DNA of 23,892 nt, from the NCBI GenBank assembly GCA_050331115.1, contig JBHJHD010000053.1, positions 1 to 23,892 on the forward strand, written 5' to 3'. Shown here piece after piece: positions 1-7,457 of this stretch (position 1 is its first letter; each line of letters opens with the position of its first letter). The notes beneath the pieces were generated by a model. It did no database searches. It had not been told where the DNA came from and saw only the letters and a list, made by a program, of their open reading frames with translations. The position numbers were made by a program, and so were the translations under genes. This stretch comes from JBCCAG01 sp050331115 (GTDB taxonomy: Bacteria > Cyanobacteriota > Cyanobacteriia > CAKZMO01).

Positions 1-939
1 GCCGATTGGATCGCCCAGTTCACTGACCCCTATGCTGTGCTAGGTCTCTCGGTCTCTGCTGATGACCGCCGGGTGCTAAAGCGCTACCGAGCGATCGCTA
101 AACAGCTCCACCCCGACAGCCAGAGCCTCAAGTCTCTAGAGGAGCGCGACCTCGCCAATCAGCTGCTCGCCAAGCTAATTAACCCTGGATATCAGCGGCT
201 CAAGCAGGACAAAGGACGGGCTGAGACCGTCGCCATGCTTCGGTTTCGCGTCCGCCGGCTGACGCGAGATGGTGCCCTAGAGCCTGAAAGCGAGGCAGCG
301 CGTCGGCTATTGAATACGCCCATTGCTGATGTGGATGTATTTTACGAGCAAGCGGTCAGCAAGCTTGCCGAGCTTCAATACCAGCCCATATCCCGCTTCG
401 AGGCTTTTACTCAGGAGCTCGCTGAGCTCAATCTGGTTTACCTGCGCCTCAAGATGGGCGAGCCGATGATTCGGGAGAAGCGCACTGGTCTGGTTTCGAC
501 GCCGCAGGTGCCGCCGTCGCGGCCTTCTCAGCCCAACTCGTCTGAGCCTCAGTCGGTAAGCTACGCCGAACGGCACTATCTTAGAGCCCAGGAATATTTG
601 AAGAAGGGCAATGCCGCTCTGGCCATTCAGGAACTGCGGGACGCCATCAAAATCAACGCCCGTATTGCCAAATACCACGCGCTACTGGCGCGGGCCTACT
701 TAATCCAAAACTTGCCGGGTGCCGCTAAAGCCTACTGTCGCCAAGCCCTCAAGCTAGATCCTAAAGACCGCCTGGCGCTCGCTTGTGCGAAGAAGCTAAA
801 TATTTCGGTCCAGCCTTCGGCCAGTGAGACCGCGGCACAGCCCCGCAAAGGCTCGAAGTCTTCAGAGCGGCCCCAGAGTCGGGGACAGAGCCAGGGCCAG
901 AGCCGGGGGCTATTTGGCCTCTTTAGCCGCAGGCGGTAG
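1..939 (+). CDS. J-domain plus TPR protein, 5' partial
   Basis: The reading frame is open from the first base of the window, and the residues before the GTG at 37 (ADWIAQFTDPYA) already belong to the J domain, so the true start lies upstream and the gene is 5' truncated. The J-domain HPD tripeptide is at about residues 37-39 of the visible part (AKQLHPD), preceded by a basic helix (RVLKRYRAIAKQ). A Pro/Ser-rich linker follows. Residues of about 180-255 look like two tetratricopeptide units (ALAIQELRDAIKINARIAKYH, then AAKAYCRQALKLDP). The tail is Gln/Ser/Arg-rich and ends FSRRR. J domains stimulate DnaK/Hsp70 ATPases, and TPRs bind partner proteins. This is therefore probably a specialised cytosolic or membrane-peripheral co-chaperone, with unknown client. 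It lacks the Gly/Phe and zinc-finger parts of true DnaJ. Confidence is high for domains and low for a specific role. Confidence 0.85.
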   Translation, partial: ADWIAQFTDPYAVLGLSVSADDRRVLKRYRAIAKQLHPDSQSLKSLEERDLANQLLAKLINPGYQRLKQDKGRAETVAMLRFRVRRLTRDGALEPESEAARRLLNTPIADVDVFYEQAVSKLAELQYQPISRFEAFTQELAELNLVYLRLKMGEPMIREKRTGLVSTPQVPPSRPSQPNSSEPQSVSYAERHYLRAQEYLKKGNAALAIQELRDAIKINARIAKYHALLARAYLIQNLPGAAKAYCRQALKLDPKDRLALACAKKLNISVQPSASETAAQPRKGSKSSERPQSRGQSQGQSRGLFGLFSRRR

Positions 940-1127
940 CCTAGCGGTTCAGGGTTTTCGGGCGCGATCGCCAGTGGCGCTGTACAATTTTGGGTGGGTT
1001 AGGTTCGCGCAAACGCCCAGAGCCCGTTTGCCTTTGGGCACCCTGTGCTTCTCTAGGCTAGGCCTAAAATGGCCCGACGAAATGGCTCGACCAAATCTAA
1101 TTAGACTCACTACAGAACTATCGTCCT

Positions 1128-1343
1128 ATGGCTGTTAAAAAAGGCGACATTGTTCGCGCTATCCGTGAAAAGCTAGAAAATAGTCTAGAGGCCAAGGCAA
1201 GCGATGACCGCCTTCCGTCCTACCTGTTCGACACTAAAGGGGAGGTTTTAGAAGCGGAAGGCGATTACGTCCTGGTTAAGTTTGGCCACGTTCCTACGTC
1301 CAATATCTGGCTGCGCGCCGACCAGCTTGAGGCGTTCGAGTAG
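1128..1343 (+). CDS. ndhO: NAD(P)H-quinone oxidoreductase subunit O
   Basis: The 71-residue product matches NdhO in length and sequence character: MAVKKGDIVRAIREKLENS at the start, then SYLFDTKGEVL, and a small beta-rich core (GDYVLVKFGHVPTSNIWLRADQLE). NdhO is a small peripheral subunit of the cyanobacterial and plastid NDH-1 complex, bound to its membrane arm/ferredoxin side on thylakoids and serving cyclic electron flow and respiration. The gene lies 188 bp after the J-domain gene on the same strand and converges on the wzc-like gene. A TACAAT at 983-988 could be a -10 box, but no convincing -35 accompanies it. No Shine-Dalgarno precedes the ATG (ATCGTCCT is immediately upstream), which is common in cyanobacteria. 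A tandem repeat begins at the last base of the stop codon. Confidence 0.93.
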   Translation: MAVKKGDIVRAIREKLENSLEAKASDDRLPSYLFDTKGEVLEAEGDYVLVKFGHVPTSNIWLRADQLEAFE

Positions 1344-1378
1344 CGCACGTTTGGGTGGCGCACGTTTGGGTGGCGCAA
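1343..1378. repeat. 15-bp tandem repeat, 2.4 copies, after ndhO
   Basis: The unit GCGCACGTTTGGGTG occurs at 1343-1357 and 1358-1372, followed by a partial third copy (GCGCAA). It fills the space between the convergent ends of ndhO and the wzc-like gene, so it may be a slippage-derived short tandem repeat. No function is evident. Confidence 0.85.
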
Positions 1379-1383
1379 TAGAT

Positions 1384-4300
1384 CTACTGAGGGCCAACCT
1401 GTAGCGACAGCGTCCGCTGCCTCGCATATTCGCCGTTGCTTCGGTAAGTCACGGCGCGATCGCGAGCAATATCAAAGCGCGGGTCGCCTTGGGGCACCGT
1501 TGACATTAGAACCGACGCCCGCTGCCATAGGGTGGTGATTTGCGACCACTCCTGGGGCGTTTGGGCAGTACTACCGGCCGCCGCCGCGTCTTGGGCGATT
1601 TGAACTGCCTCGCTAAAGGGATCGGCTTCTGAAGTAGGGCTGGCTTCGGCTGCGTCGATTTCAGCCCCATCGCTTGAGGAAGTAACCGCGTTTGCAGCGT
1701 TTTCTTCCGGCTCTGCTGAAGGATCTGCTGCGTCGGGCGGAGGGGATGCTGCGCCAGCTTTCCCCAGCTCGCCTAGATCTTCGGCGCTGTCGAGAGATTC
1801 GATGGCCTCATCTTCTCCCTCTGTTGCCTGATCCTCAGCAATGCGAATTACGGCCAGGGAGCAAACTGCCGTAAAAACTGTAACCGAAACCAGGCCGGCG
1901 GCAAACCACCGCCACCCGAGTCGCGGGTCGGAGACCTGCGCGATATCGATAGACCGAGAGCTAGGGGGCTTGCCGATTGGGGCAGGGGCGGCTGGGGTAG
2001 GGTCGAGCGGGGCACGGCCAACCGCGGGGACCGTTGGGGAGCGGGTCACCATACTGCTCTCTAGCGGCGCGGTACTCTCTAGCGGCGCGGCGCTAGCGGC
2101 TTTAAGGGCTAAGTCCTTGGGCGGGGCGGGGCGGGCGACGCTTTCAGCCGGCGACTGATAGTGCTGATAATATCCACTGTCTCCCTGGGTGGTGTACTGC
2201 TTTATGCCGTTGGCCACTACCCCAAGCAGCGAGATGGGCGATCGCTCTAGCCTTTCCAGCGATTGCTCAACTAGCGATCGCTCTGCCTTTCCCAAACCGA
2301 CAGCTAAGATAAGACCGCCAGCGTAGGCCGCGACCAGCCTACTGTCGGCAAATCCGCTTGCGGGAGGCGTATCGTAAATGACAAAATCGTAGGCCCGGTG
2401 AAGCTGGACCATAACGTCTTGCATCCGCTGCGAAGATAGCAGCCTGGCTGGGTCGGACGGCAGGGGACCAGAGGTAAGGACAGCTAGATTGGGATCAGCT
2501 GTAGGCTGCTGAATTGCGGTGCTAACATCAGCCGACTCAGAGATGATATTACTCAAGCCATAGTAGTTGGACAGCCCCATTTGACTATGCTGCCGAGGAG
2601 CGCGCAGGTCGGCGTCGACCAGCAGCACGCGCTGCCCCATAGCGGCGGCGGCGTGGGCTAGACCAGCGGCGATCGTAGACTTGCCTTCGCCAGGGGTGGC
2701 CGACGTGACAACAGCGGAGCGAAGGGGCTTGTCGGTCTGCAGGAAGCGAATGCTGGTGTGCAGCGAGCGAAAGGCTTCGAGAAACATCGACTCACGAACG
2801 TCTGTCTGCCTTTTAGGACCGTGAGCCGGGCCAGCCTCCTCCGCTTGACCAATGCTCTGGGCCAGGTCTTGAGAGACCTCTAGAAACAGCGATCGCTTTT
2901 TGAGATGGGGCAAATGGGGAATCGTGCCTAGCACCGGCAGGCGCGTCACCGATTTAAGGTCTTGGGCAGCGTGAAAGACCTGATCTAGCTTCTCCATCAG
3001 CAGCGCCGCCGCGGTCCCAAGCAGTAGGCCAGCGATCGCCCCTACGCCCAAGTTGAGCGGCATATTTGGCGACACGGGCCGGTTTGAAGTTTGGGGTCTG
3101 GCAATCAGCTCCCAGGGCACTGAGCTTTGCGCCGCGTCGATCTGCAGCGTCTCCCGGGTCTCCAAAAAACGGTTGAGATTCTGGGTCGCAATTTGAAGCT
3201 CGCGCTGAAGCTCGCTATACTCCCGCGCTCGGGCTGGCACTGATTCAAACTCCACCTTTAAACTTTGCTCAGCCTGAGCCAGTGACTGGCTGCGGGCCTG
3301 CAGAGTTTCAATTTGGTTGGCAATGTTAATCAGCTGGCGGCTTAGATCCAGGGACGTTGGCGTCAGGTTGCTGTCGGCTGACGGGCCCGCGAAGCGATCC
3401 CCGAGCACCTGGTTCGCCTGCTCTTCTAACAGAGGCAGCAGGTTATCCCGCTTTTCCCGCAGCGCTTCCATCTGAGGGCTATCGGGCTGATAGCGAGCCG
3501 AGTCTACGGCAATTTGCGTCTCAAGATCTTTGATCTGATCAAGTAGTGATTGGTAGCGAGGCGATTCGCTTAGAGTAGCGGAGGCAAGCGCGTCTGACGG
3601 CGTCGCGCTGAGCTGTCCCTGCAGCGTTTGAAACAGCGATCGCGCCTGGGCAAGCTCCGTCTGGAGCGCTTGACGCTGCGCCTGCACGGTGCTCAGTAAT
3701 TCCGACAGGTCCGCGCCCCGTAGCTCAGGGTCGAAAAGGTTGTACTGCCGGCGAAACTGTTCGAGCTCATCTTGGAGGTTGTCTACCCGATCCCTAAGCT
3801 CAGGCAGCCGCCCCTCGACAAAGTCGACCCCCTGCGTCAGGCTCGCCTGGCTCTGCTCAAAGCTGTACTCCAGGACCTGATCTTCAAGTTCGCTTAGGAC
3901 AGCTTGAACGATGTCTGGATCGCTATTTCGATAGCTCACAACAAGGATTTTAGTGTCCTGAACGCGGTCTACCGATAAGTTGGCGGCCAGAATGCGAGAG
4001 TCAATGTCCGGATACTCTTCCTGCAGCGCTTGCGCGACAGGGCTCAGCAGCGTTTGGCTCTGGATAACCTCAATTTGAGTCTGGTAGTTCGGCGCTATCG
4101 CTCGGTCGGCTGCCGAACCTTGCTCAGGGGCTGCCTCTGCCAAGGGCTCGATAAGGACGCGAAACTCACCCCGATACACAGGGGTTTGGGCCACTGTCCA
4201 GGCCAGGGTTGCGGCCGTTATCGTCAACGTCGCTCCGCCAATGGTGAGCGCCCTGCGCTTGAGGACTTTTAGGAGAGAAATTAGGTCTATTTTTTTGCGG

Positions 4301-4452
4301 GCGGCTACGGGAGCTGGGACCGAAACCCCTGGATACGAAGGCTGAAAAGGGGGACGATTGGTGGGTACTGGCATGGTAGGCCTGCGGATTGAGGTCGGTG
4401 GTACGCTGATTGCCCTGTGAGAGAAGCGCGGCTGCTTTCGAGCAATCGCCAC
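1384..4452 (-). CDS. Wzc-type polysaccharide tyrosine autokinase with extra C-terminal TM and domain
   Basis: The 1022-residue protein is laid out like fused Wzc/BY-kinases. TM1 is at about 68-90, with a Wzz/coiled-coil periplasmic region at about 93-463. The Pro-rich RPVSPN motif comes just before TM2 (464-487). A cytoplasmic kinase follows with Walker A ATPGEGKST (585-593), Walker A' LLVDADLR (610-617) and Walker B VIYDTPP (691-697). A Tyr cluster at 753-765 (QYTTQGDSGYYQHY) is the likely autophosphorylation tail. These kinases control chain length and export of capsule or exopolysaccharide. Unusually, the protein continues for about 255 residues: a Pro/Ala/Ser-rich linker, a third TM (847-870), an acidic linker and a helical domain (about 945-1018). 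The start is GTG. AGAGGAG lies only 2 nt before it, so Met27 (codon at 4374) is an alternative start. The gene follows the STAS-transferase by 187 bp on the same strand. Confidence 0.9.
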   Translation of the reverse strand: MAIARKQPRFSHRAISVPPTSIRRPTMPVPTNRPPFQPSYPGVSVPAPVAARKKIDLISLLKVLKRRALTIGGATLTITAATLAWTVAQTPVYRGEFRVLIEPLAEAAPEQGSAADRAIAPNYQTQIEVIQSQTLLSPVAQALQEEYPDIDSRILAANLSVDRVQDTKILVVSYRNSDPDIVQAVLSELEDQVLEYSFEQSQASLTQGVDFVEGRLPELRDRVDNLQDELEQFRRQYNLFDPELRGADLSELLSTVQAQRQALQTELAQARSLFQTLQGQLSATPSDALASATLSESPRYQSLLDQIKDLETQIAVDSARYQPDSPQMEALREKRDNLLPLLEEQANQVLGDRFAGPSADSNLTPTSLDLSRQLINIANQIETLQARSQSLAQAEQSLKVEFESVPARAREYSELQRELQIATQNLNRFLETRETLQIDAAQSSVPWELIARPQTSNRPVSPNMPLNLGVGAIAGLLLGTAAALLMEKLDQVFHAAQDLKSVTRLPVLGTIPHLPHLKKRSLFLEVSQDLAQSIGQAEEAGPAHGPKRQTDVRESMFLEAFRSLHTSIRFLQTDKPLRSAVVTSATPGEGKSTIAAGLAHAAAAMGQRVLLVDADLRAPRQHSQMGLSNYYGLSNIISESADVSTAIQQPTADPNLAVLTSGPLPSDPARLLSSQRMQDVMVQLHRAYDFVIYDTPPASGFADSRLVAAYAGGLILAVGLGKAERSLVEQSLERLERSPISLLGVVANGIKQYTTQGDSGYYQHYQSPAESVARPAPPKDLALKAASAAPLESTAPLESSMVTRSPTVPAVGRAPLDPTPAAPAPIGKPPSSRSIDIAQVSDPRLGWRWFAAGLVSVTVFTAVCSLAVIRIAEDQATEGEDEAIESLDSAEDLGELGKAGAASPPPDAADPSAEPEENAANAVTSSSDGAEIDAAEASPTSEADPFSEAVQIAQDAAAAGSTAQTPQEWSQITTLWQRASVLMSTVPQGDPRFDIARDRAVTYRSNGEYARQRTLSLQVGPQ
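2055..2090. repeat. 18-bp tandem duplication inside the wzc-like gene
   Basis: Two adjacent 18-bp copies (2055-2072 and 2073-2090) differ only at their second base. Read on the minus strand they encode the in-frame duplication APLEST/APLESS in the disordered linker (about residues 789-800), where a length change would be tolerated. Confidence 0.8.
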
Positions 4453-4623
4453 AGCTCCTCTGTACGTTTTACAACCCTAGACCCTTTAAACCCGAACGAT
4501 TGCGCAGAATCGTCCACTGCGCTACGCCCTCGCCGCGGCGGCGATCGCCCTACAGCTTTTGAACAGTATTTCAGTCAGTAGCGCCCTATGTCCCTAGACT
4601 TGACCATACCGCTTCGCCTAGAC

Positions 4624-4654
4624 AGCGGCGGTGCGTAGGTCAGTACGCGCCGCT
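4624..4654 (-). terminator. hairpin straddling the stop codon of the STAS-transferase gene
   Basis: On the plus strand AGCGGC (4624-4629) and GCGTA (4633-4637) pair with TACGC (4644-4648) and GCCGCT (4649-4654). This leaves a 3-nt bulge and the loop GGTCAG, which contains the TGA stop of the minus-strand gene. There is no T-tract, so it may act as a 3' stability element or weak terminator rather than a canonical intrinsic terminator. Confidence 0.35.
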
Positions 4655-5614
4655 TCGCTTATCAAAGAGTACCGTAATCGTCTTAAATATAAGCTTGATG
4701 TCGTACATTAGGCTCCAGTTCTCTTGATACTGAAGATCCATTTTGATCACGTCCTCAAAACTAGTCACGCTTGAGCGGCCGTTGACTTGCCATTCCCCGG
4801 TCATCCCGGGCTTAACGTCGAGCCGCTGCCACTGCGGAATCTCATACGCCTCAATTTCTTTTGGCGTCGGCGGACGCGTTCCAACCAGACTCATTTCACC
4901 CTTGAGAACATTCCAAAACTGGGGCAATTCATCAAGACTCGATTTTCGAAGAAATCGACCTACTTTGGTAATTCTAGGATCGTTTTTATTTTTAAAGAGT
5001 GGGCCATCAACTTCATTTTTAACCTCCGCTTTGAGCGCTTCGGCATTGACTACCATAGAGCGAAATTTCCAAATCTTAAATCGCTTTCCCATCCAAGAGC
5101 AGCGTTCTTGATGGAAAAAGATGGGTCCTGGGTTATCTAGCGTAATCGCTAACGCGATGGGGATAAATAGTATAGAAGTGATGGCTAAACCAACTAGAGA
5201 ACCGACAATGTCAATAATCCGCTTAGCCCTAGAATTAACCGATGGATGGGTTGCGATAAGACGCTCTGTATTTTGACGAGATACAGGCTCATTGGGCGCA
5301 TCTTGAGCCCTCTCGATTGTAAATATCTGGTCGAGAGCCGTCAAGGAGAGCGCCATCATAACCGGCGCCGAGACGTGGCTTAGTGCCAGATCAATCTCTT
5401 TTTTCTGAGCTATTTTACGACAGACAACCAGCGTTCCAATGCCGCTGCTGTCCATAAAGTTGGTCTGACTGAAGTCAAGATTTATCTTATTGATTGAGCT
5501 ATTATTTTCGCAAACCTCCTTAAATTTTTCTACAAAATGGACCGTCTCGACGACCGTAAACAACGGCGGAATCTTAATAGAGCATAGTTTGTCTGAGACC
5601 GTGGTTTGAATCAT
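4640..5614 (-). CDS. STAS domain fused to a phosphoglycosyl transferase (bacterial sugar transferase)
   Basis: The 324-residue protein has two parts. Residues 1 to about 100 look like a STAS/anti-sigma-factor-antagonist domain, with the conserved FMDSSGIGTLV loop (53-63) carrying the serines that are phosphorylated in SpoIIAA-type proteins. Residues of about 126-324 are a monotopic phosphoglycosyl transferase of the WcaJ/RfbP type: a hydrophobic re-entrant helix (133-158), KFRSM (183-187), the catalytic Asp-Glu dyad in SLDELPQ (D228-E229), LVGTRPP (243-249, usually LVGPRP) and PGMTGEWQVNGRS (269-281). Such enzymes transfer a sugar-1-phosphate to undecaprenyl phosphate at the inner leaflet, starting an exopolysaccharide repeat unit. 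The fused STAS suggests control by phosphorylation or a partner-switching protein; this is inference. The wzc-like gene follows downstream. No Shine-Dalgarno precedes the ATG. Base composition is visibly AT-richer than in the flanking genes. Confidence 0.9.
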   Translation of the reverse strand: MIQTTVSDKLCSIKIPPLFTVVETVHFVEKFKEVCENNSSINKINLDFSQTNFMDSSGIGTLVVCRKIAQKKEIDLALSHVSAPVMMALSLTALDQIFTIERAQDAPNEPVSRQNTERLIATHPSVNSRAKRIIDIVGSLVGLAITSILFIPIALAITLDNPGPIFFHQERCSWMGKRFKIWKFRSMVVNAEALKAEVKNEVDGPLFKNKNDPRITKVGRFLRKSSLDELPQFWNVLKGEMSLVGTRPPTPKEIEAYEIPQWQRLDVKPGMTGEWQVNGRSSVTSFEDVIKMDLQYQENWSLMYDIKLIFKTITVLFDKRSGAY

Positions 5615-5820
5615 TGAGATTACATTATGCTTCTTATACGTTGTCAGAAATAATATGAGCTACTTCAGCTTAAAGCAGCCTGTAAACATAAAAAGAAGGG
5701 CTATAAAAGACATCGGAGCCCCTGCATCAGCATTAGGTTTCTAGCCCAGGTGAAGCTCAATGCTGCTAGCCGCAGCTCTTCCCGTAAAGGTGATCTAGCT
5801 GTAGCCTGGCTCCAACTATT

Positions 5821-5854
5821 AGCTTTCCCTTTAGGCTAGCTTTCCCTTTAGGCT
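5821..5854. repeat. 17-bp perfect tandem repeat, two copies
   Basis: AGCTTTCCCTTTAGGCT occurs at 5821-5837 and again immediately at 5838-5854 with no mismatch. It lies about 210 bp upstream of the STAS-transferase start. It could be a slippage duplication or a paired binding site. Confidence 0.9.
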
Positions 5855-6185
5855 CATAAGATAGCTATACCCTATTACAGGGTAAAACCAGTATGTGCTC
5901 TATCCATACAGCCAGTTTTCACACAATTTAAAGAGTATCTACAATTTGCCATCAAGGATTAAAAATAGCTCACGCGCCTACCGCGAAGGCAAAACCCATG
6001 TAACTAGAAGGTTATATCTCCAAACGCACGCTACGGATATTGCGGGAGCTCCCGATCTTTTGCTTGAGGCATCGGTATCGAGTCTGGGCTCATCAAAGCC
6101 TTGGTGAACTCCCCCTTTACCTTAATCGCCATTCTCCGCACATACTATAAAAGATAGTTGAAGTTTTTATGTGGATTCTCGAAAA

Positions 6186-6220
6186 AGCGTTAGGTGCAAT
6201 GCACGAAAGTGCATGACGCT
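6186..6220. other. bipartite hairpin with GAAA loop
   Basis: ATGCAC (6199-6204) pairs with GTGCAT (6209-6214) around a GAAA tetraloop. An outer helix of AGCGT (6186-6190) with ACGCT (6216-6220) encloses it across an asymmetric internal loop. A T-rich stretch begins about 12 nt further on the plus strand. It could be part of a small RNA or a terminator. It is weak evidence on its own. Confidence 0.3.
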
Positions 6221-6271
6221 GTGGCTCATGCCTTCCTTTTTTATTCTTTCCTTTTGTAGATAGGAACTGAA

Positions 6272-6308
6272 CGCATGCGATCGCAGCGAGGGGAGGCGAT
6301 CGCATGCG
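6272..6308. terminator. 13-bp perfect inverted repeat built on two HIP1 sites
   Basis: CGCATGCGATCGC (6272-6284) and its exact reverse complement (6296-6308) flank an 11-nt loop. It lies 58 bp beyond the stop of the hydrolase gene (minus strand), where a terminator or mRNA-stabilising hairpin would be expected. No T-tract follows on either strand. Each arm contains a GCGATCGC octamer. Confidence 0.5.
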
Positions 6309-6365
6309 CCACGCCCCCCAGAGAAAAATGGCTCACGTTATAGAAAGCTGGGCCGACGCAGCAGA

Positions 6366-7262
6366 TTATTTCTCGACACTTCGCAGGAAGGCCAACAGTT
6401 CACGGTTCACCGTCTGCGGAACCTCCTGTTGGACCCAATGGCCGCACTGGGGAATGAGCTTCAGGCGGAAAGGTGCGGCGACTAGCTCCTCTAGGTTCTC
6501 CGTGAGCTGCCGGCTGAGGAAATGGTCGTCTTCTCCCCATAGCACCAAGGTGGGCGCCATTATTGGGGTTGAGCCGCGCCACTGCCGCAGCCAGGTCTGC
6601 GGATTAAGCATCTGCCGGTAGTAGCTGATAGCGGCGGAGAGCACCCCTGGCTTCTCTAGGGCAGCCTGGTAAATTTCGGTGTCTTTGCGGGTAAATGCGC
6701 CTTTACGAATGGCCTGGTCTTGGAAGACGCTTTTGACAAAGGCCGCCAGATTCATGTGAATTAGACGCTCGGGCAGCGCTGGAATTTGAAAGGCAAGCAC
6801 GTACCAGCTCCGCCGCAGCTGATCCATGTTCTGAGTCAGCGCTTGAACAAAAGCCCGGGGGGGTGGGGCGTTGAGGATAGCCAGCCGGTGCAGCATCTGG
6901 GGAAACTGCTGAGCGATATGCCAGGCGATCGCCCCACCCCAATCATGGCCGACGATGTGGGCTTTAGAATAGCCCAAGCTTTGCACCAGCCCACGAATAT
7001 CTGCCGCTAGGGTATCGAGGTCGTAGCCAGTCTTGGGCTTGTCCGAGTCGTTATAGCCCCGCAGGTCGGGCACCACCACCCTAAAGTGGCGCGCCAGCGC
7101 CGGAATTTGATGTCGCCAGGAGTACCAAAACTCAGGAAACCCGTGGAGCAGAACGACCAGATCCCCCTCTCCCTGGGTCACGCAGTGGAGCCGAATGCGG
7201 TTGGTCTGCACAAAGATATGCTGCCAGGGAGCAGGCGTGCCGTGGGAGAGCGCTGCGGTCAT
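6366..7262 (-). CDS. alpha/beta hydrolase, epoxide-hydrolase-like
   Basis: The 298-residue protein has the complete motif set of the epoxide hydrolase/haloalkane dehalogenase branch of the alpha/beta fold: oxyanion motif HGFPEFWYSW (40-49), DLRGYNDSDKP (66-76), nucleophile elbow GHDWGG with Asp107, acid in LWGEDDHF (D245/D246) and base in CGHW (His275). Lid tyrosines at 154 and 214/215 sit where the epoxide-activating tyrosines are found. An Asp nucleophile argues against esterase activity. HGFPE and the tyrosines favour epoxide hydrolase over dehalogenase, but the substrate cannot be told. There is no signal peptide, so it is cytosolic. It is a single-gene unit with a candidate promoter at 7386-7413 and a stop-distal hairpin at 6272-6308. 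There is no clear Shine-Dalgarno. Confidence 0.88.
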   Translation of the reverse strand: MTAALSHGTPAPWQHIFVQTNRIRLHCVTQGEGDLVVLLHGFPEFWYSWRHQIPALARHFRVVVPDLRGYNDSDKPKTGYDLDTLAADIRGLVQSLGYSKAHIVGHDWGGAIAWHIAQQFPQMLHRLAILNAPPPRAFVQALTQNMDQLRRSWYVLAFQIPALPERLIHMNLAAFVKSVFQDQAIRKGAFTRKDTEIYQAALEKPGVLSAAISYYRQMLNPQTWLRQWRGSTPIMAPTLVLWGEDDHFLSRQLTENLEELVAAPFRLKLIPQCGHWVQQEVPQTVNRELLAFLRSVEK

Positions 7263-7385
7263 AGAATAAGCCAGTGAACGGATAGTGGCGCACGCAGCTT
7301 TCAGAGCAGATCAAATTTTTGCATAAACTGTTGCAGCCTATACATAGTTTAACATCCGCACCAATGCAAGGCCTTAGGGCCATAA

Positions 7386-7413
7386 AGTATAAGCCACCCG
7401 TTCGCAGCTTCAA
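7386..7413 (-). promoter_or_regulatory. candidate sigma-70 promoter for the hydrolase gene
   Basis: On the minus strand TTGAAG (7408-7413) is followed after 16 bp by TATACT (7386-7391), close to the consensus. It would give a leader of roughly 115 nt before the ATG at 7262. It is a sequence match only. Confidence 0.35.
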
Positions 7414-7457
7414 GACTGTGAGCGGTCCGATGGTTTCATGGGGATCGAGCTTAGGCC

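Larger units (their letters stand above)
5615..6365. other. 751-bp region without a recognisable gene
   Basis: This holds the upstream region of the STAS-transferase gene and the downstream region of the hydrolase gene. It is AT-richer than most of the window. Its only open frames (about 60-70 codons at 5895-6107 plus and 6117-6305 minus) have no recognisable similarity, no ribosome site and low-quality composition. It contains a 17-bp tandem repeat, a short palindrome (TACCCT at 5868-5873, AGGGTA at 5879-5884) and two hairpins listed separately. I see no RNA gene I can name and no clear sigma-70 promoter. Confidence 0.6.

Noticed and set aside
5895..6305. Two short open frames in the gene-free region
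   Set aside because: They overlap repeats or hairpins, have no ribosome site and no recognisable protein pattern.
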